Source: Mycobacterium vicinigordonae (GTDB lineage: Bacteria > Actinomycetota > Actinomycetes > Mycobacteriales > Mycobacteriaceae). From it: 64,000 bases of DNA. Below, in pieces: positions 8,947-17,465 of the stretch. Within the stretch, counting starts at the first letter, position 1. Every line of letters starts with the position of its first letter. The stretch is taken from assembly GCF_013466425.1 (NCBI RefSeq), contig NZ_CP059165.1, positions 3,906,001-3,970,000 on the forward strand, in the 5' to 3' direction. Under the pieces are notes generated by a model that was not told the origin of the DNA, did no database searches, and saw only the letters and a list, made by a program, of their open reading frames with translations. A program made the position numbers and the translations under genes.

Positions 8947-10318
8947 TGCCGCGCTTGACACGCAGTCCGTGGGTAATCGCGACAAGCCGCGCCACACCTT
9001 CCTCAATTCCCGACGCCAGCGCCGCAACGTCGGGCGCGTTCTCGTAGTCGCCGGTGATGCCGAAGACAAAGCTGTCGGCGTAGCTGACCATCGCGACGCC
9101 GGTGCGCAGGTGCAGCGCGATCGGCGGGATAGGCAGCATCTCCAGCACCCGGCGACCCAGCAACTTCTGTTCGGTGCGCGGGCCGGGGACGTTGGTTGCC
9201 AGCGCGACCACCGCCCGCTGCGGCAGCCGGCTGAGCAGACGCACCATCCACGCCGACAAGGCAAATGGGATGTTCTTGGCCAGCGAGATGACCGCGTTGC
9301 CGCCTTCGCGCTGACCGCTGCCTTTGGCCGCGGTGAGCCGGTCGTGCACCAGCTCCAGTTGGGTCACCGGGTCGTCCTCGTCGACGGGCAGCAACGGCAG
9401 CATCGCCGAGACCTGGTTGTCGGTCATGTTGAAGTGGTTCATCCCGCGCACCGACACCGGGACCAGTGTGCGCAGCGAGTTGCGGCTGGGCTTTTCCCCG
9501 CGTTCGAGCAGGATGCGCCGGTAGCTGGACGTGATCGCGGCCAGAGCGACGTCGTTAAGCGTGACGTCGAATGCGTCGGCGACCTCATGCAGGTCAGACA
9601 GCCGCACCCGCGCCGCGGCGAAGCGGCGCATCTTGGTGACGGGTCCGCTCAAAGAGGTCGTTGGCGCCGGGCTGAACAGGCTGGCCGTCAGGCCGGCCGC
9701 ACCCCAGGCCGCGTGTTCGACGGCAAGACCGGCATTGACGGCGCTACGGGCCCAGCTCAGTGGGTTGAGGTTCACGTTGATTCGCCAGCGCTGCTCCGGT
9801 TCGGTGGCGGCTTGGATGTGAGTGGCGAACGATTCGCCGGCACCGTCGTCGCTGAATTGCGCCAGCATCTGGGTGGTAGCAATGCCGTCGGCGATGCAGT
9901 GGTGCAGCTTGGTCAGCACGGCCCAGCGGTCCTCACTGAGTCCTTCGATGACGAAGCAGTCCCACAGCGGGCGTTCCCGGTCCAGCCGGCGTTCCATAAT
10001 GGTGGCGACCATCTCGAACAGCTCGGCATCCCCGCCGGGCGCCGGCACCGCCATGTGGTGCAGGTGCCGCGTGATGTCGAAATGTGGATCTTCCACCCAC
10101 TCCGGCGATCCGAGGTCCAGCGAATGTGTATGCAGCTTCTGCATGCACCGCGAAATGCGTTGTACCCGTTCGGCGAACGCAGCGACAAACTCGTCGTAAC
10201 TCGGTGCTGGTCCTTCCATGATCGAGACGCCGCCGATCGCCAGGCTCACGTGCGGATCGGAGTCTTCGACCTCTAGGAAAGCTGCGTCCAATGCTGACAA
10301 ACGCTCCATGGCGCTCAC
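8924..10318 (-). CDS. WS/DGAT-type wax ester synthase / diacylglycerol acyltransferase
   Basis: A 464-residue member of the bacterial WS/DGAT family, which transfers acyl groups from acyl-CoA to diacylglycerol or fatty alcohol for storage lipid. The catalytic HHxxxDG motif is HHCIADG (His139, His140, Asp144). The family opening RLSALDAAFLEVED and the C-terminal VPGP/RTGVAMVSYADSFVFGITGDY segments are intact. The start is GTG 10318 or ATG 10309; no strong ribosome site separates them. It overlaps the 3' end of the P450 by 23 nt and faces the FAD oxidase gene across 79 nt. Mycobacteria encode many paralogues; this one resembles the M. tuberculosis Rv2285 type by context. Confidence 0.92.
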   Translation of the reverse strand: MSAMERLSALDAAFLEVEDSDPHVSLAIGGVSIMEGPAPSYDEFVAAFAERVQRISRCMQKLHTHSLDLGSPEWVEDPHFDITRHLHHMAVPAPGGDAELFEMVATIMERRLDRERPLWDCFVIEGLSEDRWAVLTKLHHCIADGIATTQMLAQFSDDGAGESFATHIQAATEPEQRWRINVNLNPLSWARSAVNAGLAVEHAAWGAAGLTASLFSPAPTTSLSGPVTKMRRFAAARVRLSDLHEVADAFDVTLNDVALAAITSSYRRILLERGEKPSRNSLRTLVPVSVRGMNHFNMTDNQVSAMLPLLPVDEDDPVTQLELVHDRLTAAKGSGQREGGNAVISLAKNIPFALSAWMVRLLSRLPQRAVVALATNVPGPRTEQKLLGRRVLEMLPIPPIALHLRTGVAMVSYADSFVFGITGDYENAPDVAALASGIEEGVARLVAITHGLRVKRGIKPRAAV

Positions 10319-10397
10319 TATTCGCCGCGACGTGCTTGGCCGTGAGAGTCGGAAGTCCCCAACTTCGCGGGACGAATGAGGGATAGATTAAGTCACT

Positions 10398-11777
10398 GTG
10401 AGCGACGTAGCGGCGCGGCTGGCGCAGATCGTCGGGGACCACCATCTGCTAACCGGCGACGCGATCCCCGAGGACTACTCCCATGACGAGGAACTGACGC
10501 TGGCACCGGTCAAACCGGACTACGTCGCCAGGCCCTCGTGCGCCGAGGAAGTTGCGGCGTTGCTGGTGGCCGCGAGCGAGCACGGCGTGCCGGTGACCGC
10601 GCGTGGGTCCGGGTCCGGATTGTCAGGTGCCGCCCGGCCACAGTCCGGCGGGCTGCTGATCTCGTTCGAGCGGATGAACGCCGTAGTGGAGGTCGACACC
10701 ACCAACCAGGTCGCCGTCGTGCAGCCCGGGGTGACGCTGACCGAACTCGACGCCGCGACGGGTCCGCACGGGTTGAGTTACATGGTGCACCCGGGTGAAC
10801 TGTCCTCCAGTGTCGGTGGCAACGTCGGGACCAACGCCGGCGGGATGAGGGCGGTCAAGTACGGGGTGGCCCGACACAACATCCTCGGGTTGCAGGCGGT
10901 GTTGCCGACGGGCGAGATCATCCGTACCGGGGGCCGGATCGCCAAGGTTTCGACGGGCTACGACCTGACTCAGCTGATCGTCGGTTCCGAAGGGACGCTG
11001 GCTTTGGCGACGGAGGTGATCGTCAAGCTGCATCCGCGGCTTGACCACAGTGCCACCGTGCTGGCGCCGTTCGGCAATTTGGACCAGGTAATGACGGCAG
11101 TGCCGGCCGTTCTGGCTCAGGGGCTTTCGCCCTACATCCTGGAGTACGTCGACAACATGACAATGGCCGCAATCGTGCACACCCAGAATCTGGAGCTCGG
11201 CATTCCAGATCAGGTCCGCGACAGTTGTCAGGCATACCTTGTTGTGGCCCTGGATAATCGGCTAGTTCAGCGGCTGGACGAGGATGTCGAGCGCACTGCC
11301 GAGCTGCTGGCCGAGCTGGGCGCGGTAGATTGCTACGTGCTAGAAGGCGGCGCGGCACGCCGACTGATCGAGGCCCGCGAGCGGGCGTTCTGGACGGCGA
11401 AGGCGATCGGCGCCGACGACATCGTCGACACCGTGGTACCGCGTTCAGCAATGCCGAAGTTCCTTGCCGCCGTTCAGGAAATGGCTTTGGCGGCGGGCGG
11501 CGGGGTAGCCGGCTGCGGACACGCCGGTGACGGTAACGTGCACCTTGCCGTGTTGTGCAAGGATCCGGTGGCACGCAAGAAGTTGATGACCGACATATTC
11601 TCGCTGGCAATGGAATTGGGCGGGGCGATCTCCGGCGAGCATGGGCTGGGGCGCGCCAAGGCGTCGTACTTTATGGAGCTGGAAGATCCGACCAAGATCG
11701 CGTTGCTGCGTCGCATCAAGGAGAGCTTCGACCCAGCGGGGATCCTCAACCCGGGCGTGGTGTTCGGCCAGGGGTGA
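10398..11777 (+). CDS. FAD-binding oxidase (GlcD / D-lactate dehydrogenase family)
   Basis: A 459-residue flavoprotein of the FAD-linked oxidase family (glycolate oxidase GlcD, D-lactate or D-2-hydroxyglutarate dehydrogenase). The FAD-binding PCMH half contains VTARGSGSGLSGAARP and HPGELSSSVGGNVGTNAGGMRAVKYG. The C-terminal cap contains the metal/substrate motif GCGHAGDGNVHL and the closing SGEHGLGRAK. The start is GTG 10398. A TAGATT hexamer at 10384-10389 ends 8 nt upstream of it, so the mRNA may be nearly leaderless. By content it corresponds to the Rv2280/Rv1257c type. The exact 2-hydroxy acid is unknown. It meets the convergent kinase gene with only 3 nt between stops. Confidence 0.9.
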   Translation: MSDVAARLAQIVGDHHLLTGDAIPEDYSHDEELTLAPVKPDYVARPSCAEEVAALLVAASEHGVPVTARGSGSGLSGAARPQSGGLLISFERMNAVVEVDTTNQVAVVQPGVTLTELDAATGPHGLSYMVHPGELSSSVGGNVGTNAGGMRAVKYGVARHNILGLQAVLPTGEIIRTGGRIAKVSTGYDLTQLIVGSEGTLALATEVIVKLHPRLDHSATVLAPFGNLDQVMTAVPAVLAQGLSPYILEYVDNMTMAAIVHTQNLELGIPDQVRDSCQAYLVVALDNRLVQRLDEDVERTAELLAELGAVDCYVLEGGAARRLIEARERAFWTAKAIGADDIVDTVVPRSAMPKFLAAVQEMALAAGGGVAGCGHAGDGNVHLAVLCKDPVARKKLMTDIFSLAMELGGAISGEHGLGRAKASYFMELEDPTKIALLRRIKESFDPAGILNPGVVFGQG

Positions 11778-11780
11778 TTG

Positions 11781-13193
11781 TCAGGCCGCCGACGCGTACT
11801 GCAACACCGGCTCGGCCGAGTCGACGTGCTGGCCGCTGAGAATGGTTAGCTGATGCGGGCGCACCTCGTAGCGAACACCGTTGGCCGGATTGATCACATC
11901 GAATCCACCGGCCGTACGCACGGCATTGGAGATCTCTATGTTCGCGCCGTCCCGAATTCGTTCGCCGCGGTAGTAATAGCCAGCCTTGCTTTGACATACC
12001 ACCGCGAGCGACTTGGCGGTACGCACTACCGCGGCGGGCGGGTTTCCGGGATCGCAACGCGCCGGATGCCCGATGAACCCCAGCGCGTCGGCACCTTGCA
12101 CGGGGTGCGATAGCGATGGCGTCGCCTCAGTTGTCGGCGTGACCGGTGGCGCTGCCGAAGGTGCCGACGCGGCGACCGCCGGCGTATGACGGTGATCGGT
12201 CAGTGCCAGCACCCCCGCCAAGGTCACGGCAATGACAAACAGCGCCGCCGTCACCCCGCTCAACACGACACGACTGACGGCTGGAGGCTTCGACGCACTC
12301 TCGTGGACCACCTGGAACGGACGAGTCTTCGGCGGCTCACTCTTCGGGCTCTTGGGGCGTTCGCTCTTCGAGCGCTCATGCAGCGGTGGCCCGCTAGCCA
12401 ACAACGGCTGGTCCCACAGGGCAGCTTCCCCCGCTGCACTGGCCAGCTCGGCCGCGGAAACAAACCGCGCCGCAGGCTGTTTGGCCATTCCTCGTGCGAT
12501 GATGCCGTCGAAGTCGCGGTTGACCGCCCGGCGCATAATGCTCGGCCGCGGCGGGGCACCGAAGATGTGTGCATTGAGCACCTCGCGCTCCTCGTCGTGC
12601 TCGAACGGCGGCCTGCCGGTCAGGCACTCATACAGCACGCACGTGAGCGAGTAGATGTCACTCGGCGGTCCAATCCGGCTGCCGCCCAACCGTTCTGGCG
12701 CAAGATACGACGTGGACCCGGCTGCGCCCCCGCCGAAGTCGAGATAGGCGAAGTCATCCGGTGTGAGCAAGACGTTCTCCGGTTTGACATCACCGTGCAC
12801 TAAACCCTTGGCATGCGCGGCATCCAGCGCGGCGGCCACCTGCGCGATGATGCGCGCCGCACGCGGTGGTTCCAACGTGCCCTGCTCGAGCAGCAAGTCC
12901 CGCAGTGTACCGCCATCGACCAAGCGTGTGTCGAGATAAGGCACGCCAGAGATTTCGCCGAAGTGATAGACCGGCAGCACGTGCGGATCTGACATCGCCG
13001 CAACACGGGACAATCGTTGTTGTAAGCCAGGATTTGCCGCGAAATCGGTGGGCAAAAACCTGATCGCCACCGCCTGGTCCTTGCGGGTGTCGTAGGCTTC
13101 GTAGACCTCGCCCCTGCCGATCAGCGAGCGCAGTTCGTACGGCCCGAACTGGGTTCCGGTACGCGAGCCGTGATCCGGTGAGGACAAGACCAA
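11781..13193 (-). CDS. Membrane Ser/Thr protein kinase homologue with pseudokinase features
   Basis: A 470-residue protein: kinase-like domain (about 15-255), basic/Pro linker, one membrane helix (about 308-331) and an extracytoplasmic domain of about 130 residues with paired Cys. The fold motifs HGDVKPEN (Asp135), DFG (152-154) and APE remain. However, the glycine loop is shortened (IGRGEVYEAYD), the beta-3 lysine is Arg45 (VAIRFL), the alpha-C Glu is not evident, and the activation segment is only about ten residues with no T-loop Thr pair. The start TTG 13193 follows AGGAAAGG. It probably acts as an envelope sensor or scaffold rather than as an efficient kinase; weak catalysis through Arg is not excluded. 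Confidence 0.87.
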   Translation of the reverse strand: MVLSSPDHGSRTGTQFGPYELRSLIGRGEVYEAYDTRKDQAVAIRFLPTDFAANPGLQQRLSRVAAMSDPHVLPVYHFGEISGVPYLDTRLVDGGTLRDLLLEQGTLEPPRAARIIAQVAAALDAAHAKGLVHGDVKPENVLLTPDDFAYLDFGGGAAGSTSYLAPERLGGSRIGPPSDIYSLTCVLYECLTGRPPFEHDEEREVLNAHIFGAPPRPSIMRRAVNRDFDGIIARGMAKQPAARFVSAAELASAAGEAALWDQPLLASGPPLHERSKSERPKSPKSEPPKTRPFQVVHESASKPPAVSRVVLSGVTAALFVIAVTLAGVLALTDHRHTPAVAASAPSAAPPVTPTTEATPSLSHPVQGADALGFIGHPARCDPGNPPAAVVRTAKSLAVVCQSKAGYYYRGERIRDGANIEISNAVRTAGGFDVINPANGVRYEVRPHQLTILSGQHVDSAEPVLQYASAA

Positions 13194-13312
13194 AATCCTT
13201 TCCTAGCGACCGAAAATAGATTCTTGGCGCCTCCCAGTGTGCCCAAAAGCAGCGCATGCGTAACGTGCTGAACGACACATCCCGGCGCCGTCCCAGGTCA
13301 GGCCGTAAGAAG

Positions 13313-14008
13313 TTACGAACCCCCGCCGGCAAGTCGCTCGACGTCGATAACCTCACCGCGGTTGATGCTCACCCAGTCACGGCCGTCCAGATACGGCCGC
13401 AGACTGCGGCCGATCAACTGGGCATCCGCGGCCGACTTGGGCCGCTGCAACTCGTACACGTGCGGCAGTTCGGCCATTCCAGATACCACAGTCCACAACT
13501 TCACGGCGTCGGCACCTGTGGGGGGGTCTATGAGCACCGGCCCAAATAGGCACTGCCCGTCGAGAAACAGCGTCGGCACCCCGAAGCCGCCCGCATCGAC
13601 GACCCGCTGGTGCTCGGCACGCACCTCGTCGTGGGTGGACGAATCGGCAAGTGCAGCATCCAGAGTCGACTCGTCTGCGCCAATCGAGGCCAACAAGGTA
13701 CGCGCCACCGCGGGGTCGTGCGGTTTGCCACCGAGGGTGTGCAACTCGTGGCCGATCGCGGCATACCAGCGGTCGAGTAGGTCCATGTCGGTGCGCCGCA
13801 GCAACGCACCGATCCGCATCAGCGACCAACCGTAGGACCAGTCGCGCTCCCATGGGTGCTTCTTGCCCTCGATCCGGTTGACCTCCTCGAGGCTGAAGAA
13901 CCGCCAGCCGATCGTGACATCCAATTGCGCACGGACCTCACGGATCCACAGCGAAGTCTGGTACGCGAACGGGCACATCGGGTCGAAGTGGAAATCCACG
14001 GTCGTCAT
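13313..14008 (-). CDS. DsbA-family (thioredoxin-fold) oxidoreductase-like protein
   Basis: A 231-residue cytosolic DsbA-type protein. The thioredoxin motif region [14 protein letters not shown] has a single Cys (residue 12, CPFA) instead of CxxC. The cis-Pro loop is GVPTLFLDG. Mycobacterial relatives include mycothiol-dependent reductases of the Rv2466c type and 2-hydroxychromene-2-carboxylate-isomerase-like proteins. A monothiol site would suit mycothiol-disulfide exchange or an isomerase role, and classical disulfide formation is unlikely. No signal peptide is visible. It lies 19 nt upstream of nothing on its own strand except the convergently unrelated kinase, and it follows the lipoprotein gene in the same direction. 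Confidence 0.8.
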   Translation of the reverse strand: MTTVDFHFDPMCPFAYQTSLWIREVRAQLDVTIGWRFFSLEEVNRIEGKKHPWERDWSYGWSLMRIGALLRRTDMDLLDRWYAAIGHELHTLGGKPHDPAVARTLLASIGADESTLDAALADSSTHDEVRAEHQRVVDAGGFGVPTLFLDGQCLFGPVLIDPPTGADAVKLWTVVSGMAELPHVYELQRPKSAADAQLIGRSLRPYLDGRDWVSINRGEVIDVERLAGGGS

Positions 14009-14027
14009 CCGCGACTCCCTACCCGAC

Positions 14028-14447
14028 CTAATGGACCGTCACGTTTGCGGTGAACGTGCACGACGGCGCTGCGTCTCCAACGATCGGGCCGTAGCTGGCG
14101 ACGATCGTCGTCTCACCCGGCCGCAAAGCGGTGAACGTCCACACCTCGGTACCGGGTGCACCCACCCGGTCGGTGTCGCCGTGGAAGTACTCGTGACTGC
14201 CCTGCCGCAGGATCGTGCCGTCGCCGATCTTCGGGTCAGCTGTCCAGCGGTACGGGGTGCTGTGGTTGGCGCCCAGGGTCAGCTTGAGCGTGTCGCTGAC
14301 CGCCAGCGTGATGTCCCGGGTGATGACGTTCTGCTGCAGCACCTCGTCGATCGAGACGTTGATGGTCTTGGTCGACGACTTGCTCGGGCTAGAGCACGCC
14401 ACCAGCATCAGCAGCGCGGTGGCCAACGCCAGGAGTCGGATCCGCAT
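14028..14447 (-). CDS. Chagasin-like (I42 family) putative protease-inhibitor lipoprotein
   Basis: A 139-residue lipoprotein. The ATG at 14447 gives a short Arg-led signal peptide ([18 protein letters not shown]) with a lipobox ending at Cys; the longer frame upstream adds an implausible leader. The mature part has the chagasin/amoebiasin layout: [16 protein letters not shown] (the NPTTGY-type loop), then [18 protein letters not shown] (the GxxG-W and RP loops), and a C-terminal beta strand. Family members inhibit papain-like cysteine proteases. Loop residues diverge from the canonical ones, so inhibition is an inference. Expected to be anchored to the outer face of the plasma membrane. The next gene downstream on the same strand encodes the DsbA-like protein, 19 nt away. 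Confidence 0.82.
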   Translation of the reverse strand: MRIRLLALATALLMLVACSSPSKSSTKTINVSIDEVLQQNVITRDITLAVSDTLKLTLGANHSTPYRWTADPKIGDGTILRQGSHEYFHGDTDRVGAPGTEVWTFTALRPGETTIVASYGPIVGDAAPSCTFTANVTVH

Positions 14448-14580
14448 AGCATCGACCCTATGCCGCGAATGCGAAGCAGCCGAGGCTTTCGGTGCGGCGA
14501 ATCGCAGTAAAGTTCTGCTCACACCAAGACGAACTTCGGCAATCCGCGCAAAACCGCAGTTGGTCGGGTAACTTCAGTCC

Positions 14581-15693
14581 GTGTTTGGCATCATTCGGCC
14601 CTGCCGTCACCGGCTCGGTAGCGAACTCACTGCAGCCTGGCGTGCCCAACTTTGCGGTCTATGCCTGGCGCTGCGGGACGACTATGGTCAGGCTGCGCGA
14701 GTCGCGACCAATTACGACGGTCTGATCGTCTCGCTGCTTGTCGAAGCGCAGTCACAGGCGAAGCCGACCCGCCGCACCGCCGGCCCGTGCCCGCTGCGTG
14801 GCATGAAGCGCGCGGAGGTAGCGACCGGCGAATGCGTGAAGCTAGCCGCCGTCGTCTCTCTGGCGCTTGCGGCGGCCAATGTGCGCGACCACGTCGACGA
14901 CCGCGACGGCCTGGTCGGCGCGGCGGCTATCCGACCGGCGGCGCGTCGTATGGCCGAAAGCTGGGTGCGCCGCGGCACCGACACCGGCCACACGCTGGGT
15001 TTCGACGCCGACGTGCTGGTGGCCGCGATGGATCGGCAGATTCACCTGGAGGCGACGGCCGGGCCGGGCAGCTCGCTGCTTACCGTGACCGAGCCGACCG
15101 AGACCGCGGTCGCCGCCGCGTTTGCGCACACCGCGGTGCTGGCCGGTTGCCCGGCCAACGAAGCACCGCTGCGTGAGATCGGCCAGCTGTTCGGGCGGGT
15201 GGCACATCTGCTCGATGCGGTCGAGGACTACCGCGACGATCTGGCCCGCGGAAAGTGGAACCCGTTGGCCGTCACCGCAACGTCACTGCCCGAAGTCCGC
15301 ACGCTTTGCGAGGACGCGGTGCTGGGCATCGAACTGGCCCTTTCCGAGGTGGACTTCTCCGATGGGCGCCTGCCACGGCGGCTGCTGACCAAGGAACTGC
15401 GCCGTGCTGTCTCACGCACCTTCGGCCAGCCAAGCCCAAGAGCCAAGTACCCGTCGGGAACGCCGCATGGCGAGCAGGAGGGCATCAACTTCGGCGACCA
15501 GCCATACGGCAACTTTCCGCCCGGCGAGATGCCGCCCGGCCAGTTGCCGCCCCAACAGCGCAAGGAAAGCTGGTGGAACACCTGCACCGATGCCTGCTGC
15601 TGCGACTGCGAGTGCGACTGTTGCTGCGACTCCTGCTGCGGGGAAGGCGACTCGTGCTGCTGTGACTGCGGGGACTGCTGCGACTGCAACTAA
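14581..15693 (+). CDS. DUF5685 family protein with Cys-rich C-terminal tail
   Basis: A 370-residue protein from GTG 14581. The opening MFGIIRPCRHRLG followed by AQLCGLCLALRDDYG, and then CPLRGMKRAEVATGE, matches DUF5685 proteins. These are helical, with conserved N-terminal Cys pairs and Asp-rich DHVDD / DAVEDYRDDLARGKWNP segments that recall a prenyltransferase-like helical bundle. A Gly/Pro-rich linker (about residues 292-330, with NFPPGEMPPGQLPP) leads into a tail of about 36 residues containing 18 Cys spaced by Asp/Glu/Ser. The tail looks able to bind a metal cluster. Function unknown. It is transcribed divergently from the lipoprotein gene across 133 nt. Confidence 0.85.
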   Translation: MFGIIRPCRHRLGSELTAAWRAQLCGLCLALRDDYGQAARVATNYDGLIVSLLVEAQSQAKPTRRTAGPCPLRGMKRAEVATGECVKLAAVVSLALAAANVRDHVDDRDGLVGAAAIRPAARRMAESWVRRGTDTGHTLGFDADVLVAAMDRQIHLEATAGPGSSLLTVTEPTETAVAAAFAHTAVLAGCPANEAPLREIGQLFGRVAHLLDAVEDYRDDLARGKWNPLAVTATSLPEVRTLCEDAVLGIELALSEVDFSDGRLPRRLLTKELRRAVSRTFGQPSPRAKYPSGTPHGEQEGINFGDQPYGNFPPGEMPPGQLPPQQRKESWWNTCTDACCCDCECDCCCDSCCGEGDSCCCDCGDCCDCN

Positions 15694-15822
15694 GCCGTCC
15701 GCCGAGCGTGGGCGTAATGGACGCCCGCCGGCCGGATTTCGTGTCTAGGCCAGACTCTCGGCGATCGATCTGTGCTTGGCGCCCACCACGCGTCGTGCAT
15801 TCGGATACGGCACGATGGGCTG

Positions 15823-17418
15823 GTGTTCGGCCTCGTCGTCATCGTCGCGCTAGTCACCGCCGTGGTCGTGGGAACGGTCCTGGGGCGGCGCTATCGGGTG
15901 GGTCCGCCCGTTTTGCTGATCGCGCTGGGCACGCTGCTAGGACTGATTCCGCATTTCGGCAACGTCGAGATCGACGGCGAGATCGTCCTGCTGCTGTTCC
16001 TGCCGGCGATCCTGTACTGGGAGAGCTTGAACACCAGCTTCCGGGAGATGCGCACCAACCTGCGCGTCATCATCATGTCCAGCATCGGCCTGGTGATCGC
16101 GACCGCGTTCGCCGTCTCGTGGACGGCTCGTGCGCTTGGCATGGAGCCCCACACCGCCGCGGTATTGGGCGCCGTACTGTCACCCACTGACGCTGCCGCC
16201 GTCGCCGGGCTGGCCAAACGCCTGCCGCGGCGCGCGCTCACTGTGCTGCGAGGCGAGAGCCTGATCAACGACGGCACTGCCCTGGTGTTGTTTGCGGTGA
16301 CCGTCGCAGTCGCCGAAGGCGCCCACGAGATCGGTCCCGGCGCACTTGTCGTGCGATTCGTGCTTTCTTATCTCGGCGGGATCATGGCCGGGCTCCTCGT
16401 CGGCGGGCTCGTCACGCTGCTGCGTCGACGCATCGACGAACCGCTCGAGGAAGGGGCGCTGAGCCTGCTCACCCCGTTTGCGGCATTCCTGCTCGCCCAA
16501 GCGCTGGATTGCAGCGGTGTCGTGGCGGTGCTGGTATCGGCGTTGGTGCTCACCTACACCGGGCCGAAGGTAATTCGGGCACGTTCGCGTCTGCAGTCCT
16601 ACGCCTTCTGGGACATCACCACATTCCTGATCAACGGCTCGCTGTGGGTGTTCATCGGCGTACAAATCCCCGGTGCGATACGCCATATCACCGATGCCGA
16701 TAACGGCGGCCTACCGCGTGCCACCTACCTTGCCCTAGCCGTCACCGGAGTTGTGGTGGCGACCCGAATCGCCTGGGTGGAGTTCGCCACGTTGCTCGGC
16801 CGCGTCGCCGATGCGATCACCAAGCGGCCGCCGCGACATGTCCCGTTCCGGCAGCGCTGCGTCACCAGCTGGGCCGGGTTCCGCGGGGCGGTGTCGCTGG
16901 CTGCAGCGCTAGCGGTGCCCCTGACCGTGCACCAGGGTGCGCCGTTTCCGGACCGCAACCTACTGATCTATGTCGTGGTCGTCGTCATCCTGGTAACGGT
17001 TCTGGTGCAGGGCAGCACGCTGCCGGCCGTGGTGCGATGGGCGCGGTTGCCCGAGGACGTTGCCCGGGCCGACGAATTGCAGCTCGCCCGAACCCGCAGC
17101 GTCGAAACCGCCCGCGAAGCCTTACCCCAGGTGGCCGACGAATTGGGGGTCGGGCCGGAGCTGTACAAACGCCTCAACAAGGAGTACGAGGAGCGGGCCG
17201 CGATCGTGCTGGCCGACCCCGACGACGACCGCGCCAACCACTTGGCCGAAGGCTCCGACCTGGCCCGAAAGGTACGGCTGGCCGTGCTGGATCGCCAGCG
17301 CCAGGCCGTCACCGCGCTGCGCAACCAGAACCTGATTGACGACATCGTGCTGCGCGAAGTGCAGTCCGCGATGGACTTGGAGGAAGTTCAGCTGCTCGAC
17401 CCCGCCGACCCGGAATAG
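15823..17418 (+). CDS. Na+/H+ antiporter, CPA1 family (Rv2287/YjcE type)
   Basis: About 531 residues: roughly twelve membrane helices followed by a cytosolic tail of about 120 residues rich in charged residues. CPA1 hallmarks are visible: HFGNVEIDGEIVLLLFLPAILYWESLN, LGAVLSPTDAAAVAGLAKRL (with the transport Asp), RGESLINDGTALVLF and SWAGFRGAVSLAAALAVP. It exchanges Na+ (or K+) for H+ across the plasma membrane. The GTG at 15823 begins directly at the first hydrophobic helix; an upstream TTG at 15772 would add 17 polar residues and lacks a ribosome site. No partner subunits are present. Gene content matches Rv2287 of M. tuberculosis. Confidence 0.9.
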   Translation: MFGLVVIVALVTAVVVGTVLGRRYRVGPPVLLIALGTLLGLIPHFGNVEIDGEIVLLLFLPAILYWESLNTSFREMRTNLRVIIMSSIGLVIATAFAVSWTARALGMEPHTAAVLGAVLSPTDAAAVAGLAKRLPRRALTVLRGESLINDGTALVLFAVTVAVAEGAHEIGPGALVVRFVLSYLGGIMAGLLVGGLVTLLRRRIDEPLEEGALSLLTPFAAFLLAQALDCSGVVAVLVSALVLTYTGPKVIRARSRLQSYAFWDITTFLINGSLWVFIGVQIPGAIRHITDADNGGLPRATYLALAVTGVVVATRIAWVEFATLLGRVADAITKRPPRHVPFRQRCVTSWAGFRGAVSLAAALAVPLTVHQGAPFPDRNLLIYVVVVVILVTVLVQGSTLPAVVRWARLPEDVARADELQLARTRSVETAREALPQVADELGVGPELYKRLNKEYEERAAIVLADPDDDRANHLAEGSDLARKVRLAVLDRQRQAVTALRNQNLIDDIVLREVQSAMDLEEVQLLDPADPE

Positions 17419-17424
17419 CAATTC

Positions 17425-17456
17425 TTGCCTATTAGGCATTTTTGCCCAATAGGCAA
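17425..17456. promoter_or_regulatory. Inverted-repeat operator upstream of TetR gene
   Basis: TTGCCTATT (17425-17433) and AATAGGCAA (17448-17456) form perfect 9-bp arms around 14 bp. Each arm lies in its own smaller palindrome: TGCCTATTAGGCA on the left and TTGCCCAATAGGCAA on the right. The element ends 9 nt before the first ATG of the TetR gene. This is the expected place for an autoregulatory TetR operator with two adjacent sites. It has no T-run, so a terminator role for the antiporter gene is less likely. Confidence 0.7.
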
Positions 17457-17465
17457 TATTTGAGT

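Noticed and set aside
7564..9264. 566-codon open frame antisense to the P450 gene at 7699
   Set aside because: It is the complement of a clear P450 with heme, ExxR and I-helix motifs. Its translation is Arg/Gly/Val-biased with no family signature. Long antisense frames are expected in high-GC DNA.
8969..10276. 435-codon open frame antisense to the acyltransferase
   Set aside because: Shadow of the WS/DGAT gene with HHCIADG; the predicted protein is Arg/His/Gln-rich without recognisable domains.
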